64,000 nt of DNA from JASHPR01 sp963815375 (GTDB lineage: Bacteria > Actinomycetota > Actinomycetes > Streptosporangiales > Streptosporangiaceae), in the NCBI GenBank assembly GCA_963815375.1, contig CAWFGX010000012.1, forward strand, positions 62,001 through 126,000, in the 5' to 3' direction. A model generated the notes under the pieces. That model saw nothing but the letters and a program-made list of their open reading frames with translations, searched no databases and had not been told where the DNA came from. The position numbers and the translations under genes were made by a program. Shown one piece after another: positions 33,780 to 42,031 of this stretch; position 1 is the stretch's first letter, and the number at the start of each line of letters is the position of its first letter.

Positions 33780-35234
33780 GTGAGCGTATTTGACCATGCA
33801 GTCGTTTCCGATGCCAGGCCGCGCCTGGCCATCAGGGAACCGGTGCCATGGACAAGGAGCTATCTGCGCTGGGCCGCGCTGACCGACTGTGCCTGCGGTC
33901 TGCTGGCTGGCGCTCTCGCCCTCTACGTACGCTTCGCTGGCCAGGGCAACCTGCCCCCTTCCTATGTCGGCTTCGCTATCACGCTCCCGGTCCTGTGGTG
34001 CAGTTCGGTAGCCCTGGCCGGCGGCTACGGGCAGCGGCTCTTCGGCGCAGGCTCCGATGAGTTCCGCCGGGTGCTGAACGCGGCCGTCGGCCTGGCCGCT
34101 GGCATCGCGATCATGTCGTACGCAGCCAAGATCGATTTCGCCCGCGGCTACTTCGTGATCGCACTTCCGAGCGTGGCCGCCTTCGACCTGGCCGCCAGGT
34201 ACCAGCTGCGCAAGCACCTGCACCGGCTGCGCCGCGCGGGGTCCTGTATGCAGCGCGTGGTGGCCGTCGGGCACGCGCCAGCCGTCGCCGACCTCGTGGC
34301 GACGCTGCGACGGGACAAGTACAACGGCCTGAGGGTTGTGGGCGCCTGTCTGGCCGACCGGACCAGGCCAGCCGAGATCGCCGGCGTCCCTGTGTTCGGG
34401 GAGCTGAGCAGCGTCTCGGCCGCTGTGAGCCAGTTCGCCGCCGATGCCGTCGCGGTGCTCGCCTGCCCGGAGATGAACGGCATCCGCTTGCGCGACCTGG
34501 CCTGGGAGCTGGAGGAGACCGGCACCGACCTCTGCGTCGCCCCGGCTCTGATGGACGTGGCGGGCCCGCGCACGACGATCCGGCCGGTTGCCGGTCTGCC
34601 GCTGCTGCAGCTGGAACATCCCGAGCTGGCCGGGGGGAAGCAGGTCATCAAAACGATGTTCGACCGGCTCGCCGCCGGCATGGCGCTGATCGTGCTCGCA
34701 CCCCTCTTCGCAGCCATCGCCGTGGCCATCCGCCTGGACGATAGCGGGCCGGTGCTGTTCAGGCAGACGAGGGTCGGCCGGGACGGCCAGAACTTCACCT
34801 TGTTCAAGTTCCGGACCATGGTCGTCGACGCTGAGCAGCGCAGACTGCAGCTCGAGGCGCTCAACGAGGGGTCGGGGCTGCTGTTCAAGATGCGCCGGGA
34901 CCCGCGTGTCACCAAGGTCGGCGCCCAGCTGCGGCGCTGGTCCCTGGACGAGCTGCCGCAGCTGTTCAACGTGCTCATCGGGGACATGTCCCTGGTCGGC
35001 CCGCGGCCCGCCCTCCCGCGCGAGGTGGCCCGCTACGGCAACCACATGCGGCGCCGGCTGGCAGTCAAGCCAGGCCTCACCGGCCTGTGGCAGGTCAGCG
35101 GCAGGTCCGGGCTGTCCTGGGAAGAGTCGTTCCGGCTCGACCTGCGCTACGTGGACAACTGGTCGATGGCGCTTGATCTGCAGATCCTGTGGAAGACGTT
35201 CTCCGCGGTCATCCGCGGATCTGGCGCCTGCTGA
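33780..35234 (+). CDS. polyprenyl glycosylphosphotransferase, initiating sugar transferase (484 aa)
   Basis: WbaP/CpsE-type enzyme that loads the first sugar-phosphate on undecaprenyl phosphate. Membrane helices lie in residues 30-135, a CoA-binding-like Rossmann region at 155-260 (CMQRVVAVGHAPAVADLVAT), then a re-entrant helix and the catalytic PF02397 domain at 290-484: VLFRQTRVGRDGQNFTLFKF, RTMVVDAE, RWSLDELPQLFNVLIGDMSL, VGPRPALP and FRLDLRYVDNWS. It starts the operon that continues through the acyl cassette; its stop overlaps the next start (TGATG). Confidence 0.93.
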   Translation: MSVFDHAVVSDARPRLAIREPVPWTRSYLRWAALTDCACGLLAGALALYVRFAGQGNLPPSYVGFAITLPVLWCSSVALAGGYGQRLFGAGSDEFRRVLNAAVGLAAGIAIMSYAAKIDFARGYFVIALPSVAAFDLAARYQLRKHLHRLRRAGSCMQRVVAVGHAPAVADLVATLRRDKYNGLRVVGACLADRTRPAEIAGVPVFGELSSVSAAVSQFAADAVAVLACPEMNGIRLRDLAWELEETGTDLCVAPALMDVAGPRTTIRPVAGLPLLQLEHPELAGGKQVIKTMFDRLAAGMALIVLAPLFAAIAVAIRLDDSGPVLFRQTRVGRDGQNFTLFKFRTMVVDAEQRRLQLEALNEGSGLLFKMRRDPRVTKVGAQLRRWSLDELPQLFNVLIGDMSLVGPRPALPREVARYGNHMRRRLAVKPGLTGLWQVSGRSGLSWEESFRLDLRYVDNWSMALDLQILWKTFSAVIRGSGAC

Positions 35235-36082
35235 TGCCTGTCGCGCTCACTCCGATCACGGACGCTGACGTAGCCGAGGTAGCGGCCTTCCTGAAGGCCA
35301 ACCTCGATGGCCGCGTTCCGTGGGCACGCGCGATGGAAGTGCCGTGGAAGGCCGCGGCACCGAACCACGGGTTCATGCTCCGTGACGGACGGGCCGTGGC
35401 CGGTGTCTACATGGCTTTTTATTCAGAACGACAGGTAGGCGGGCACCCCGAGCGGTTCTGCAACCTCGGTGCGTGGTGTGTCCGGCCCGAGTACCGGCCG
35501 CACAGCGTCCGGCTGCTCCGGGCACTGCTGGCGCAGGACGGCTACCACTTCACCGACTTGTCGCCGAGCGGGAACGTTCTGCCGCTCAACACCAGGCTGA
35601 ACTTCCGGCCGCTGGATACCGCCACCGCCCTGGTCCCCAACCTGCCGAGGCCGACCGCGGCGGGACGGGTGAGGATCAGCAGCGACCCGGAGGTCATCGA
35701 GGCGACGCTGGCCGGCCCGGAGCTGGACATCTACCGCGACCACGCGTCGGCGGCCGCGGCCCGTCACCTCGTCCTGCTCCGCGACCACGCCTCCTGCTAC
35801 GTGATGTTCCGGAAGGTACGGCGCAAGGGCCTGCCATTGTTCGCGGCCATCCTGTACGTCAGCAACCCGGACGTGTTCCGCCGCTGCAACGCGGCGCTCA
35901 CGCGCTGCCTGCTGGTCCGGCATGGAGCCCTGGCAACCCTGGCCGAACTGCGTGTTGTCGGGCACCGGCCGCGGCTGTCGGTCATGCTGGCCGCGCCGCG
36001 TCCCAAGATGTACCGCAGCGCGAGCCTGGCACCCGGGCAGATCGATGACCTCTACAGCGAGCTCGCATGCGTTCCCTGGTAG
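35234..36082 (+). CDS. GNAT-like acyltransferase (282 aa)
   Basis: Residues 5-140 look like a GNAT fold: ALTPITDADVAEVAAFLKAN, LRDGRAVAGVYMAFYSERQV, then CNLGAWCVRPEYRPHSVRLL, where RPEYRPHSVR stands in the acyl-CoA/ACP phosphopantetheine-binding position. The second half (IEATLAGPELDIYRDHASAA, ASCYVMFRKVRRKG) may be a second degenerate GNAT lobe. Coupled to the sugar transferase by TGATG and 33 bp ahead of the ligase. I infer that it transfers the acyl group built by the next three genes onto the polysaccharide. Confidence 0.6.
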   Translation: MPVALTPITDADVAEVAAFLKANLDGRVPWARAMEVPWKAAAPNHGFMLRDGRAVAGVYMAFYSERQVGGHPERFCNLGAWCVRPEYRPHSVRLLRALLAQDGYHFTDLSPSGNVLPLNTRLNFRPLDTATALVPNLPRPTAAGRVRISSDPEVIEATLAGPELDIYRDHASAAAARHLVLLRDHASCYVMFRKVRRKGLPLFAAILYVSNPDVFRRCNAALTRCLLVRHGALATLAELRVVGHRPRLSVMLAAPRPKMYRSASLAPGQIDDLYSELACVPW

Positions 36083-36115
36083 CCCGCGATTCCCTACCGC
36101 GAGAGGCGTAACACC

Positions 36116-37702
36116 ATGCGCTATCAGGTCCACCATCTGGTGGCGGAGGTGGCGGGCGCGCGGCCGGGCGCCCCGGCCGCCGCCTGCAAGGACGTCACCG
36201 TCAGCTACGGGGAGCTGTGGCGTGACGTCCGTAGCTTCGGCGGGGCCCTGGCCGGCCTGGGACTGCGGCGCGATGACCGGGTCGCGGTTTACCTCGACAA
36301 GCGGATCGAGACGGTGGTCGCTCTGTTCGGCACGTCGGCGGGCGGAGGGGTCTTCGTGCCGGTCAACCCGCTGCTGCGGCCCGGGCAGGTCGGTTACATC
36401 CTGCGAGACTGCGATGCCCGGGTGCTGGTGACGTCCCCGGACCGGCTCGCCCTCCTGGCCCCAGAACTCGACGAGTGCAAGTCCCTGGAGCACGTGGTGC
36501 TCGCCGGGCACGGCACTGACCCGCAGATGACTGCCCCGGAGATAACCGGGCCCGGGGCGCGCTACGCGGTCACGTCCTGGCCTGAAGCCGGGGCCGGGGC
36601 CGCGCCCGACACAGGGGCGACCGACGCCGACATGGCCGCGATCCTGTACACATCGGGCAGCACCGGCCGACCCAAGGGCGTCGTGCTCAGCCACCGGAAT
36701 CTCATCGCCGGCGCCGAGAGCGTGAGCAGCTATCTCGGCAACAACTCCAGCGACGTGATTCTCGCCGCGCTGCCGCTCAGCTTCGACGCTGGCTTCAGCC
36801 AGCTGACCACTGCATTCAGCGCCGGGGCTCAGGTGGTGCTGATGAACTACCTGCTGCCAGCGGACGTCGTGCGGCTCTGCGCTCGGCACCAGGTCACCGG
36901 CCTCACCTGCGTCCCGCCGCTGTGGATTCAGATCGCCGGCCAGGACTGGCCCGCGGAAGCCACCCGCCACCTCCGGTACTTCGCGAACACCGGCGGCAGG
37001 ATGCCCCGGGCCACGCTGGACCGGCTGCGCTCGCTGTTCCCCGGCGCCGCTCCTTATCTCATGTATGGGCTCACCGAGGCATTCCGCTCCACCTACCTGG
37101 ACCCGGGCGAGGTAGACCGGCGGCCGGACTCGATCGGCAAGTCGATCCCCAATGCCGAGATCCTCGTCGTCCGCCCGGACGGCTCGCTGTGTGACCCTGG
37201 CGAAGAGGGCGAGCTGGTGCACCGCGGGGCACTGGTCGCGGCGGGGTACTGGAACGACCCAGAGCGGACTGCCGAACGCTTCCGGCCCGCCCCGGCCCGC
37301 GATCCCAGCCTGTGCACCACCGAGACTGCCGTGTGGTCGGGTGACATGGTCGTTCGCGACGACGAGGGCTTTCTGTACTTCGTCGGCCGCAAGGACGAGA
37401 TGATCAAGACCTCCGGGTACCGGGTGAGTCCCAGCGAAATCGAGGAAGTGGCCTACGACACCGGGCTGGTCCGGGACGCCGTCGCCCTGGGTATCCCGGA
37501 CACCGTGCTCGGGCAGTACGTACTTCTTGTCGTGAGCCCGGCTGGGCACGGCGCGGTCGACGTTGACGAGCTGCTCGCCCGGATGAAGAAGGCGCTGCCC
37601 GCATACATGCTGCCCCGGCAGGTGGACGTCAGGCCAGAGATCCCGCGCTCGCCCAACGGGAAGTTCGACCGGGCCCGCCTGCGCGAGGAGCTGGCTCAGT
37701 GA
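36116..37702 (+). CDS. AMP-forming acyl/amino-acid ligase, exosortase-system ligase-like (528 aa)
   Basis: ANL superfamily. The P-loop is AAILYTSGSTGRPKGVVLSH at about 174-193, YLMYGLTEAFRSTYLDPGEV is the A5 motif with YGLTE, then SGDMVVRDDEGFLYFVGRKD (A7) and MIKTSGYRVSPSEIEEVAY (A8 hinge), with catalytic Lys516 in SPNGKFDRARLREE. Overall it resembles the AMP-forming ligase of the exosortase-A-associated EPS set. Expected to adenylate a carboxylic or amino acid and load it on the ACP at 39062. Its stop overlaps the decarboxylase start (GTGA). Confidence 0.85.
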   Translation: MRYQVHHLVAEVAGARPGAPAAACKDVTVSYGELWRDVRSFGGALAGLGLRRDDRVAVYLDKRIETVVALFGTSAGGGVFVPVNPLLRPGQVGYILRDCDARVLVTSPDRLALLAPELDECKSLEHVVLAGHGTDPQMTAPEITGPGARYAVTSWPEAGAGAAPDTGATDADMAAILYTSGSTGRPKGVVLSHRNLIAGAESVSSYLGNNSSDVILAALPLSFDAGFSQLTTAFSAGAQVVLMNYLLPADVVRLCARHQVTGLTCVPPLWIQIAGQDWPAEATRHLRYFANTGGRMPRATLDRLRSLFPGAAPYLMYGLTEAFRSTYLDPGEVDRRPDSIGKSIPNAEILVVRPDGSLCDPGEEGELVHRGALVAAGYWNDPERTAERFRPAPARDPSLCTTETAVWSGDMVVRDDEGFLYFVGRKDEMIKTSGYRVSPSEIEEVAYDTGLVRDAVALGIPDTVLGQYVLLVVSPAGHGAVDVDELLARMKKALPAYMLPRQVDVRPEIPRSPNGKFDRARLREELAQ

Positions 37703-39015
37703 CCGCCAGCGCCACGGAGGCCGGCGCGCTGACGGCCAGTTCCGCCGGACCCCGCTCCGTCACGGCGCACCCGGCGGGAGGCAGTGCCGTCACCCCTCAC
37801 CCGACGATGGCCGCGTTCACCACCCACGGCGCGCGCCTGTGCGTGGGCGGTGTGGCAGTGGACCTGCTCGCTGAGCGGGTTGGCGGGACCCCGTTCTTTG
37901 CCTATGACCGGGCTCTGCTGAGCGGACGGGTGGCGCAGCTGCGCGCCGCGCTGCCGCCTGGCATCGACGTCAGCTACGCGATCAAGGCCAACCCGATGCC
38001 CGCGGTGGTACACCATCTCAGCGGGCTGGTCGACTCCTTTGACGTGGCGTCCGCCTTGGAGCTGCGGACAGCCCTGAACACCACGATGCCGCCCGACCTG
38101 GTCAGCTTCGCCGGGCCGGGCAAGACACCCGCCGAGCTGCGGCAGGCCGTGGCCTCGGGTGTGACGGTGGAGATGGAGTCCGGCACCGAGGCGCGGCGGC
38201 TGACCGAGATCGGGGAGCAGCTGGGGATCCGCCCGCGGGTGGCGGTGCGGGTCAATCCCGACTTCGGTATCAAGGGATCGGGGATGCGCATGGGCGGCGG
38301 GCCTCAGCAGTTCGGCGTGGACGCCGAGCAGGTCCCGGCGCTGCTGAAGGAACTGTCCGATGCGGACGTGGAGATGCTGGGCTTTCATGTGTTCGCCGGA
38401 TCCCAGAACCTGCGGGCGGAGGTCCTGGCCGAGGCGGAGCGCAAGACCGTCGACCTCATCCTCCGGCTGACGCAGGACGCTCCCGCACCTGTCCGCTACG
38501 TCAATCTCGGCGGAGGGTTCGGCATCCCCTACTTCGACCAGGATTCGCCGCTGGACCTCGGCGCTGTCGGGGACAGCCTCGCCGAGCTGCTCGAGACCCG
38601 GATCCGGCCTGAACTACCGCAGGCCCGTGTGGTTGTCGAGCTCGGGCGTTACATCGTCGGCGAATGCGGCGTCTACGTCACCCGGGTCGTGGACCGCAAG
38701 CACTCGCGCGGGCGCACGTTCCTCGTGGTCGACGGGGGAATGCACCATCAGCTGGCCGCGTCGGGCAACTTCGGGCAGGTGATCCGGCGCAACTACCCGA
38801 TTGCGGTCGGCAACCGGATGGACGAGGAGGCGTCGGAGACGGCGACCGTCGTCGGCAGACTGTGCACCCCGCTCGACCTGCTGGGCGACCGGGTCATGCT
38901 GCCACCCGCTGACATCGGGGACCTGATCGTGGTGTTCCAGGCCGGGGCATATGGGCTCACAGCGAGCCCGACCGCCTTTCTGAGCCACCCGGAGCCCGCT
39001 GAGGTGCTTGTATAA
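37699..39015 (+). CDS. fold-III PLP-dependent decarboxylase, exosortase-system type (438 aa)
   Basis: Alanine-racemase-fold decarboxylase (DAP/ornithine decarboxylase group). The PLP lysine is Lys96 in VSYAIKANPMP, the phosphate-binding glycines are in YVNLGGGFGIPY, and LGFHVFAGSQ holds the His stacking on PLP. VVELGRYIVGECGVYVTRVV and LCTPLDLL (active-site Cys from the partner subunit) complete it. The first 36 residues are a low-complexity extension, so ATG 37807 may be the core start. Relatives include the exosortase-associated decarboxylase and BtrK, which decarboxylates an ACP-bound glutamate. Confidence 0.88.
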   Translation: MTASATEAGALTASSAGPRSVTAHPAGGSAVTPHPTMAAFTTHGARLCVGGVAVDLLAERVGGTPFFAYDRALLSGRVAQLRAALPPGIDVSYAIKANPMPAVVHHLSGLVDSFDVASALELRTALNTTMPPDLVSFAGPGKTPAELRQAVASGVTVEMESGTEARRLTEIGEQLGIRPRVAVRVNPDFGIKGSGMRMGGGPQQFGVDAEQVPALLKELSDADVEMLGFHVFAGSQNLRAEVLAEAERKTVDLILRLTQDAPAPVRYVNLGGGFGIPYFDQDSPLDLGAVGDSLAELLETRIRPELPQARVVVELGRYIVGECGVYVTRVVDRKHSRGRTFLVVDGGMHHQLAASGNFGQVIRRNYPIAVGNRMDEEASETATVVGRLCTPLDLLGDRVMLPPADIGDLIVVFQAGAYGLTASPTAFLSHPEPAEVLV

Positions 39016-39050
39016 CGCGGTGTTTGTATAACGAGGTATTTGTATAACGC
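39008..39050. repeat. tandem 16-bp repeat between decarboxylase and ACP genes
   Basis: TTGTATAACG recurs at 39008, 39024 and 39040, exactly 16 bp apart, with spacers cggtgt and aggtat. The first copy contains the decarboxylase TAA. The unit is much AT-richer than its surroundings. It may be slippage, or spacing that tunes translation of the ACP gene whose ribosome site AAGGGAG follows. Confidence 0.7.
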
Positions 39051-39061
39051 AAGGGAGCCGC

Positions 39062-39319
39062 ATGGACACGACCGCGACAACACTCGACGACGTCAAGGCC
39101 CTCGTGGCCGAGACGCTTGGCATCGGCGACCGGCTCGGCTCGATGGATGCCTCCACCAGGCTGCTCGGCGAGATGCCGGAACTGGACTCGCTCGCCGTCG
39201 CGGAGCTGATCGCGGGGCTTGAGAGCAAGTTCGGGGTCGACGTCGACGGTGCTGACATCACGGCCGACGTGTTCGAGACTGTGGGCACGCTCGCCGCGTT
39301 CGTGGACGCGCACAACTAG
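39062..39319 (+). CDS. acyl carrier protein (85 aa)
   Basis: Typical ACP: four helices, with the phosphopantetheine serine at Ser43 in PELDSLAVAELIAGLE (D-S-L motif). LDDVKALVAETLGIGDRLG is helix 1 and VFETVGTLAAFVDAH helix 4. The AAGGGAG ribosome site directly follows the tandem repeats. It sits in one rightward unit with the ligase and decarboxylase, so it is the likely carrier on which the amino acid is activated and decarboxylated. Confidence 0.92.
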   Translation: MDTTATTLDDVKALVAETLGIGDRLGSMDASTRLLGEMPELDSLAVAELIAGLESKFGVDVDGADITADVFETVGTLAAFVDAHN

Positions 39320-39324
39320 CTGCC

Positions 39325-40443
39325 ATGCCGGGGCGCGGACGGCGGCGCAGGTCCACGGGCAGGACGCGAGTCACTGGATCGCGCCTGGCCCTGATCGTCG
39401 GCTGCGCTGTGCTAGGGGCTACGGCGATAACGGCTGGCACGTATGCGCTGCGGGCGGCCACGATGACGCACATCGGCCGGAGCGACGTCGCCGGGCCCGG
39501 CGGGCTGACCGCAGCCGCTGGCAGTGGCCATGCCCAGACGGCCACGCCGCACGCCTCGGGCACGCCCACCCCGCGCCCGAGCAAGACCCAAGCACCTGGG
39601 TCCGCGGGAATCACGCCAGCGGCGGCGGCGAAGTGCGGCAGCGCTGCTCCTAATACGCCGGGCGGGGCCGACCCGTGGGGCGGCTGCTGGCCTGGGCCTG
39701 GCAACACCGGGGTGCCGGCCGACGCCGCCCTGTCCGCTTACAACGGTTCATGCACTCTGACGAAGAACACCGTCATCAGCAGCAAGACCGTGAACTGCAC
39801 CCTGAGCGTGAATTCCGGCAACCTTACGCTGGACGACAGCATGGTCAACGGTGAGGTCTACAACAACGGGTCAGGGTCGGTGCTGATCGAGAACACCACA
39901 ATGAACGGCGGCAGCGCCGAGACCGAGACCGTCCTCGGCAGCAACCTGACGATCATGAACTCCAGCCTCTATGGCAACCAGCACGAGGTCTACTGCGGCA
40001 GCAACTGCACGATCGAGAACTCGTGGCTGCACGACAACTACGACTTCGGCTCGTCAGACCACCAGAACGGGTTCCTGAGCACCGGCGGGGACACATACAA
40101 CCTGCAGCACAACAGCGTCTACTGCGTCGGCGGCTGCACCGGGGACATCACGTTCATCCCGAACGGCGACATCAGCGGGGCGACCGTCAGCAAGAACCTG
40201 TTCGTCGCGACGACGGACGCCGCGTACTGCCTCTATCCGTCGAGTGATCCACCAGCCAAGCCGGGCATCGTCGAGCAGATGACCGTCGTCGACAACGTCT
40301 TCCAGCACGGGCCCAACGGCAACTGCGCTTTCTACGGCCCGGTGTATGGCTGGGACTCACCGACCAGCTCACCCGGCACGGATGGCTACGGCAACGTATG
40401 GTCCGGCAACATCTGGGACAACGGGGCGCCGCTGAACCCCTGA
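39325..40443 (+). CDS. secreted right-handed beta-helix protein (372 aa)
   Basis: Basic N-terminus plus a hydrophobic segment (LALIVGCAVLGATAITAGTY) act as signal anchor; a Thr/Pro/Ala linker follows (residues 60-100). The rest shows parallel beta-helix rungs rich in Asn and Ser: CTLSVNSGNLTLDDSMVNGE, VYNNGSGSVLIENTTMNGGS, LTIMNSSLYGNQHEVYCGSN, TIENSWLHDNYDFGSSDHQN. Paired cysteines suggest disulfides. The fold is typical of polysaccharide lyases or depolymerases. No catalytic site can be named. Starts 5 bp after the ACP gene. Confidence 0.75.
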   Translation: MPGRGRRRRSTGRTRVTGSRLALIVGCAVLGATAITAGTYALRAATMTHIGRSDVAGPGGLTAAAGSGHAQTATPHASGTPTPRPSKTQAPGSAGITPAAAAKCGSAAPNTPGGADPWGGCWPGPGNTGVPADAALSAYNGSCTLTKNTVISSKTVNCTLSVNSGNLTLDDSMVNGEVYNNGSGSVLIENTTMNGGSAETETVLGSNLTIMNSSLYGNQHEVYCGSNCTIENSWLHDNYDFGSSDHQNGFLSTGGDTYNLQHNSVYCVGGCTGDITFIPNGDISGATVSKNLFVATTDAAYCLYPSSDPPAKPGIVEQMTVVDNVFQHGPNGNCAFYGPVYGWDSPTSSPGTDGYGNVWSGNIWDNGAPLNP

Positions 40444-40576
40444 CGATGACCTGAGAGCGTCATGGTAGGAATGCCGCCGTGACGACGTTGATCACGGCAG
40501 TGCCGCCCAGGCGGCAGAGGACGCCGAGGTGATAGTGGGCACTGTCCTCGATCCCGCTGCAACGATCCGCCAGGCG

Positions 40577-40842
40577 GGGTGATCCGGGAACCTAACGTCG
40601 GTGCCGCATATCCCTTCGTCGACGAGGACGATGTGGCTTCTGTGGCCGTGATGGCCCTGCTCGGGACTGCCGCGGGCCGGTCATCGAGGCTGACGGGTGG
40701 CCCGTAAGCGCCAGAGCGCGGGTCCGAAGCCGAATTCCTTGTCCATCCCCTCCCGCCCGGGCCCGCGATCGAGCGCATGCTGGGCCGCCCGGCCAAGACC
40801 TTCGCGCAGTGGCTCGACCGTCACACCGGCGCCTTCTGCTGA
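40577..40842 (+). pseudogene. NmrA/NAD(P)-binding SDR fragment, frameshifted
   Basis: One frame reads NVGAAYPFVDEDDVASVAVM then ALLGTAAGRSSRLTGGP to a stop, the C-terminal part of an atypical SDR of the NmrA type (..P.VDEDDVA.VA..AL). In another frame IERMLGRPAKTFAQWLDRHT ends at 40842, the usual C-terminus of the same family. The N-terminal Rossmann part is missing. The rest of the 40444-40914 gap shows nothing. Confidence 0.65.
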
Positions 40843-40914
40843 GCCGCGGCCAAGACCGTGACCGACAGGTGTCATCACAGGTCACGGCCAGCCCTGGCGC
40901 TTGGGCGTGCTGAC

Positions 40915-42003
40915 CTAAGCGGCGACCAGCTCAGCGAAGATCGCCCGGATCTCGGCTGGCTCGAGGGCGCACGTCGCGTCCCCGACGCCCAGCTCCAGCC
41001 GCAGCGTGTACGGATCCGCGGTGACGGGCGGCTTCAGGTTCGCCACCCAGATCCCGCGTTCCTCGGCAAGCTTGCGGGCCGCAGCGGTGAATGCTTCCTG
41101 GCTCGTCCGGAGCAGCACGTGCATCATCGGCGCCTGCGGCGGGTCGGGGACAACCCGGACGCAGTCCAGGCCAGCCAGGGCCTCCGCGATCGCCACCGCA
41201 TGCTCCAGGTAGGCCGGCATGCGCGGCAGCCGCTGAGCCAGGCAGGTCCGCGCCGACGCCGCGTTCGGCCACAGCCCGAACAGGGTGCCGCCCATGCGGC
41301 GGCGCCATTCCCGGACCTCAGCGATGACGTCGGCCGGGCCCGCCACACAGCAGCCCGGCAGCGCGCCGATCGCCTTGTAGAACGACACGTAGACAGTGTC
41401 GAACAGTTCCGCGACCTGGCCCGGCGCCTTGCCGTAGCCCGCGGCCGACTCCCATAGCCGGGCACCGTCCATGTGCACGGCGGCGCCGTGCTCGCCCGCC
41501 CAGGCTGTCTGCGCCTGAAGATCCTCCCAGGCCGGCTGCTGGCCGCCGAGATCGCGCTGCGGCAGCTCGAGCAGCAATGCCCCCAGCGGCTCGGCCACCG
41601 TCTCCAGGTCGGCGAGGGTCAGCAGCCGGTTCAGGTCGCCGATCGGCCGGCCGGCCAGGCCGTGCAGCCGCTCATATCCCCGCCCCTCATGGGTGTCTAC
41701 ATGGCAGGCCGGGTGGAACCCGACCGTCCGGCGCCCGCGGCGGTCGGCATGAATCCGCAGCACCGACTGCTGGGCCATGGTCCCGCTCGGCACGAACACC
41801 GCGGCAGGTTTGCCGAGCAGGTCAGCCACCTCGGCCTCGAAGACGGAGACCACCCCGCCGTCGCCGTAACGGTCCATGTCGGTATCTGGCGCGATCGTCG
41901 CGAGCATCTGCGCGGCATCCTGCGGGCCGTGGCCGCTCAGGAACCGAGTGCACTTCGCCCGCAGCGCGCGGAGCTCGTCATCGTCACCAGCCATGCGCGC
42001 CAT
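40915..42003 (-). CDS. threonine-aldolase-like PLP lyase (362 aa)
   Basis: Fold-I PLP enzyme of the beta-eliminating lyase/threonine aldolase family. VFVPSGTMAQQSVLRIHADR binds PLP phosphate, VGFHPACHVDTHEGRGYERL holds the ring-stacking His region, AAVHMDGARLWESAAGYGK carries the conserved DGAR, and VYVSFYKAIGALPGCCVAGP contains the PLP Lys (SFYK). It cleaves beta-hydroxy-amino acids to glycine and an aldehyde. Its N-terminal 45 residues differ from E. coli LtaE. Start ATG 42003 is tentative. The link to the polysaccharide locus is unclear. Confidence 0.85.
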   Translation of the reverse strand: MARMAGDDDELRALRAKCTRFLSGHGPQDAAQMLATIAPDTDMDRYGDGGVVSVFEAEVADLLGKPAAVFVPSGTMAQQSVLRIHADRRGRRTVGFHPACHVDTHEGRGYERLHGLAGRPIGDLNRLLTLADLETVAEPLGALLLELPQRDLGGQQPAWEDLQAQTAWAGEHGAAVHMDGARLWESAAGYGKAPGQVAELFDTVYVSFYKAIGALPGCCVAGPADVIAEVREWRRRMGGTLFGLWPNAASARTCLAQRLPRMPAYLEHAVAIAEALAGLDCVRVVPDPPQAPMMHVLLRTSQEAFTAAARKLAEERGIWVANLKPPVTADPYTLRLELGVGDATCALEPAEIRAIFAELVAA

Positions 42004-42031
42004 TATGGCGTGTTCGCGCCAAACCGGGTTC

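Noticed and set aside
35423..37549. Minus-strand open frame of 708 codons
   Set aside because: It is antisense to the acyltransferase and ligase genes, which have clear motifs; its translation is Gly/Arg/His-rich without domains, typical of GC-rich mirror frames.
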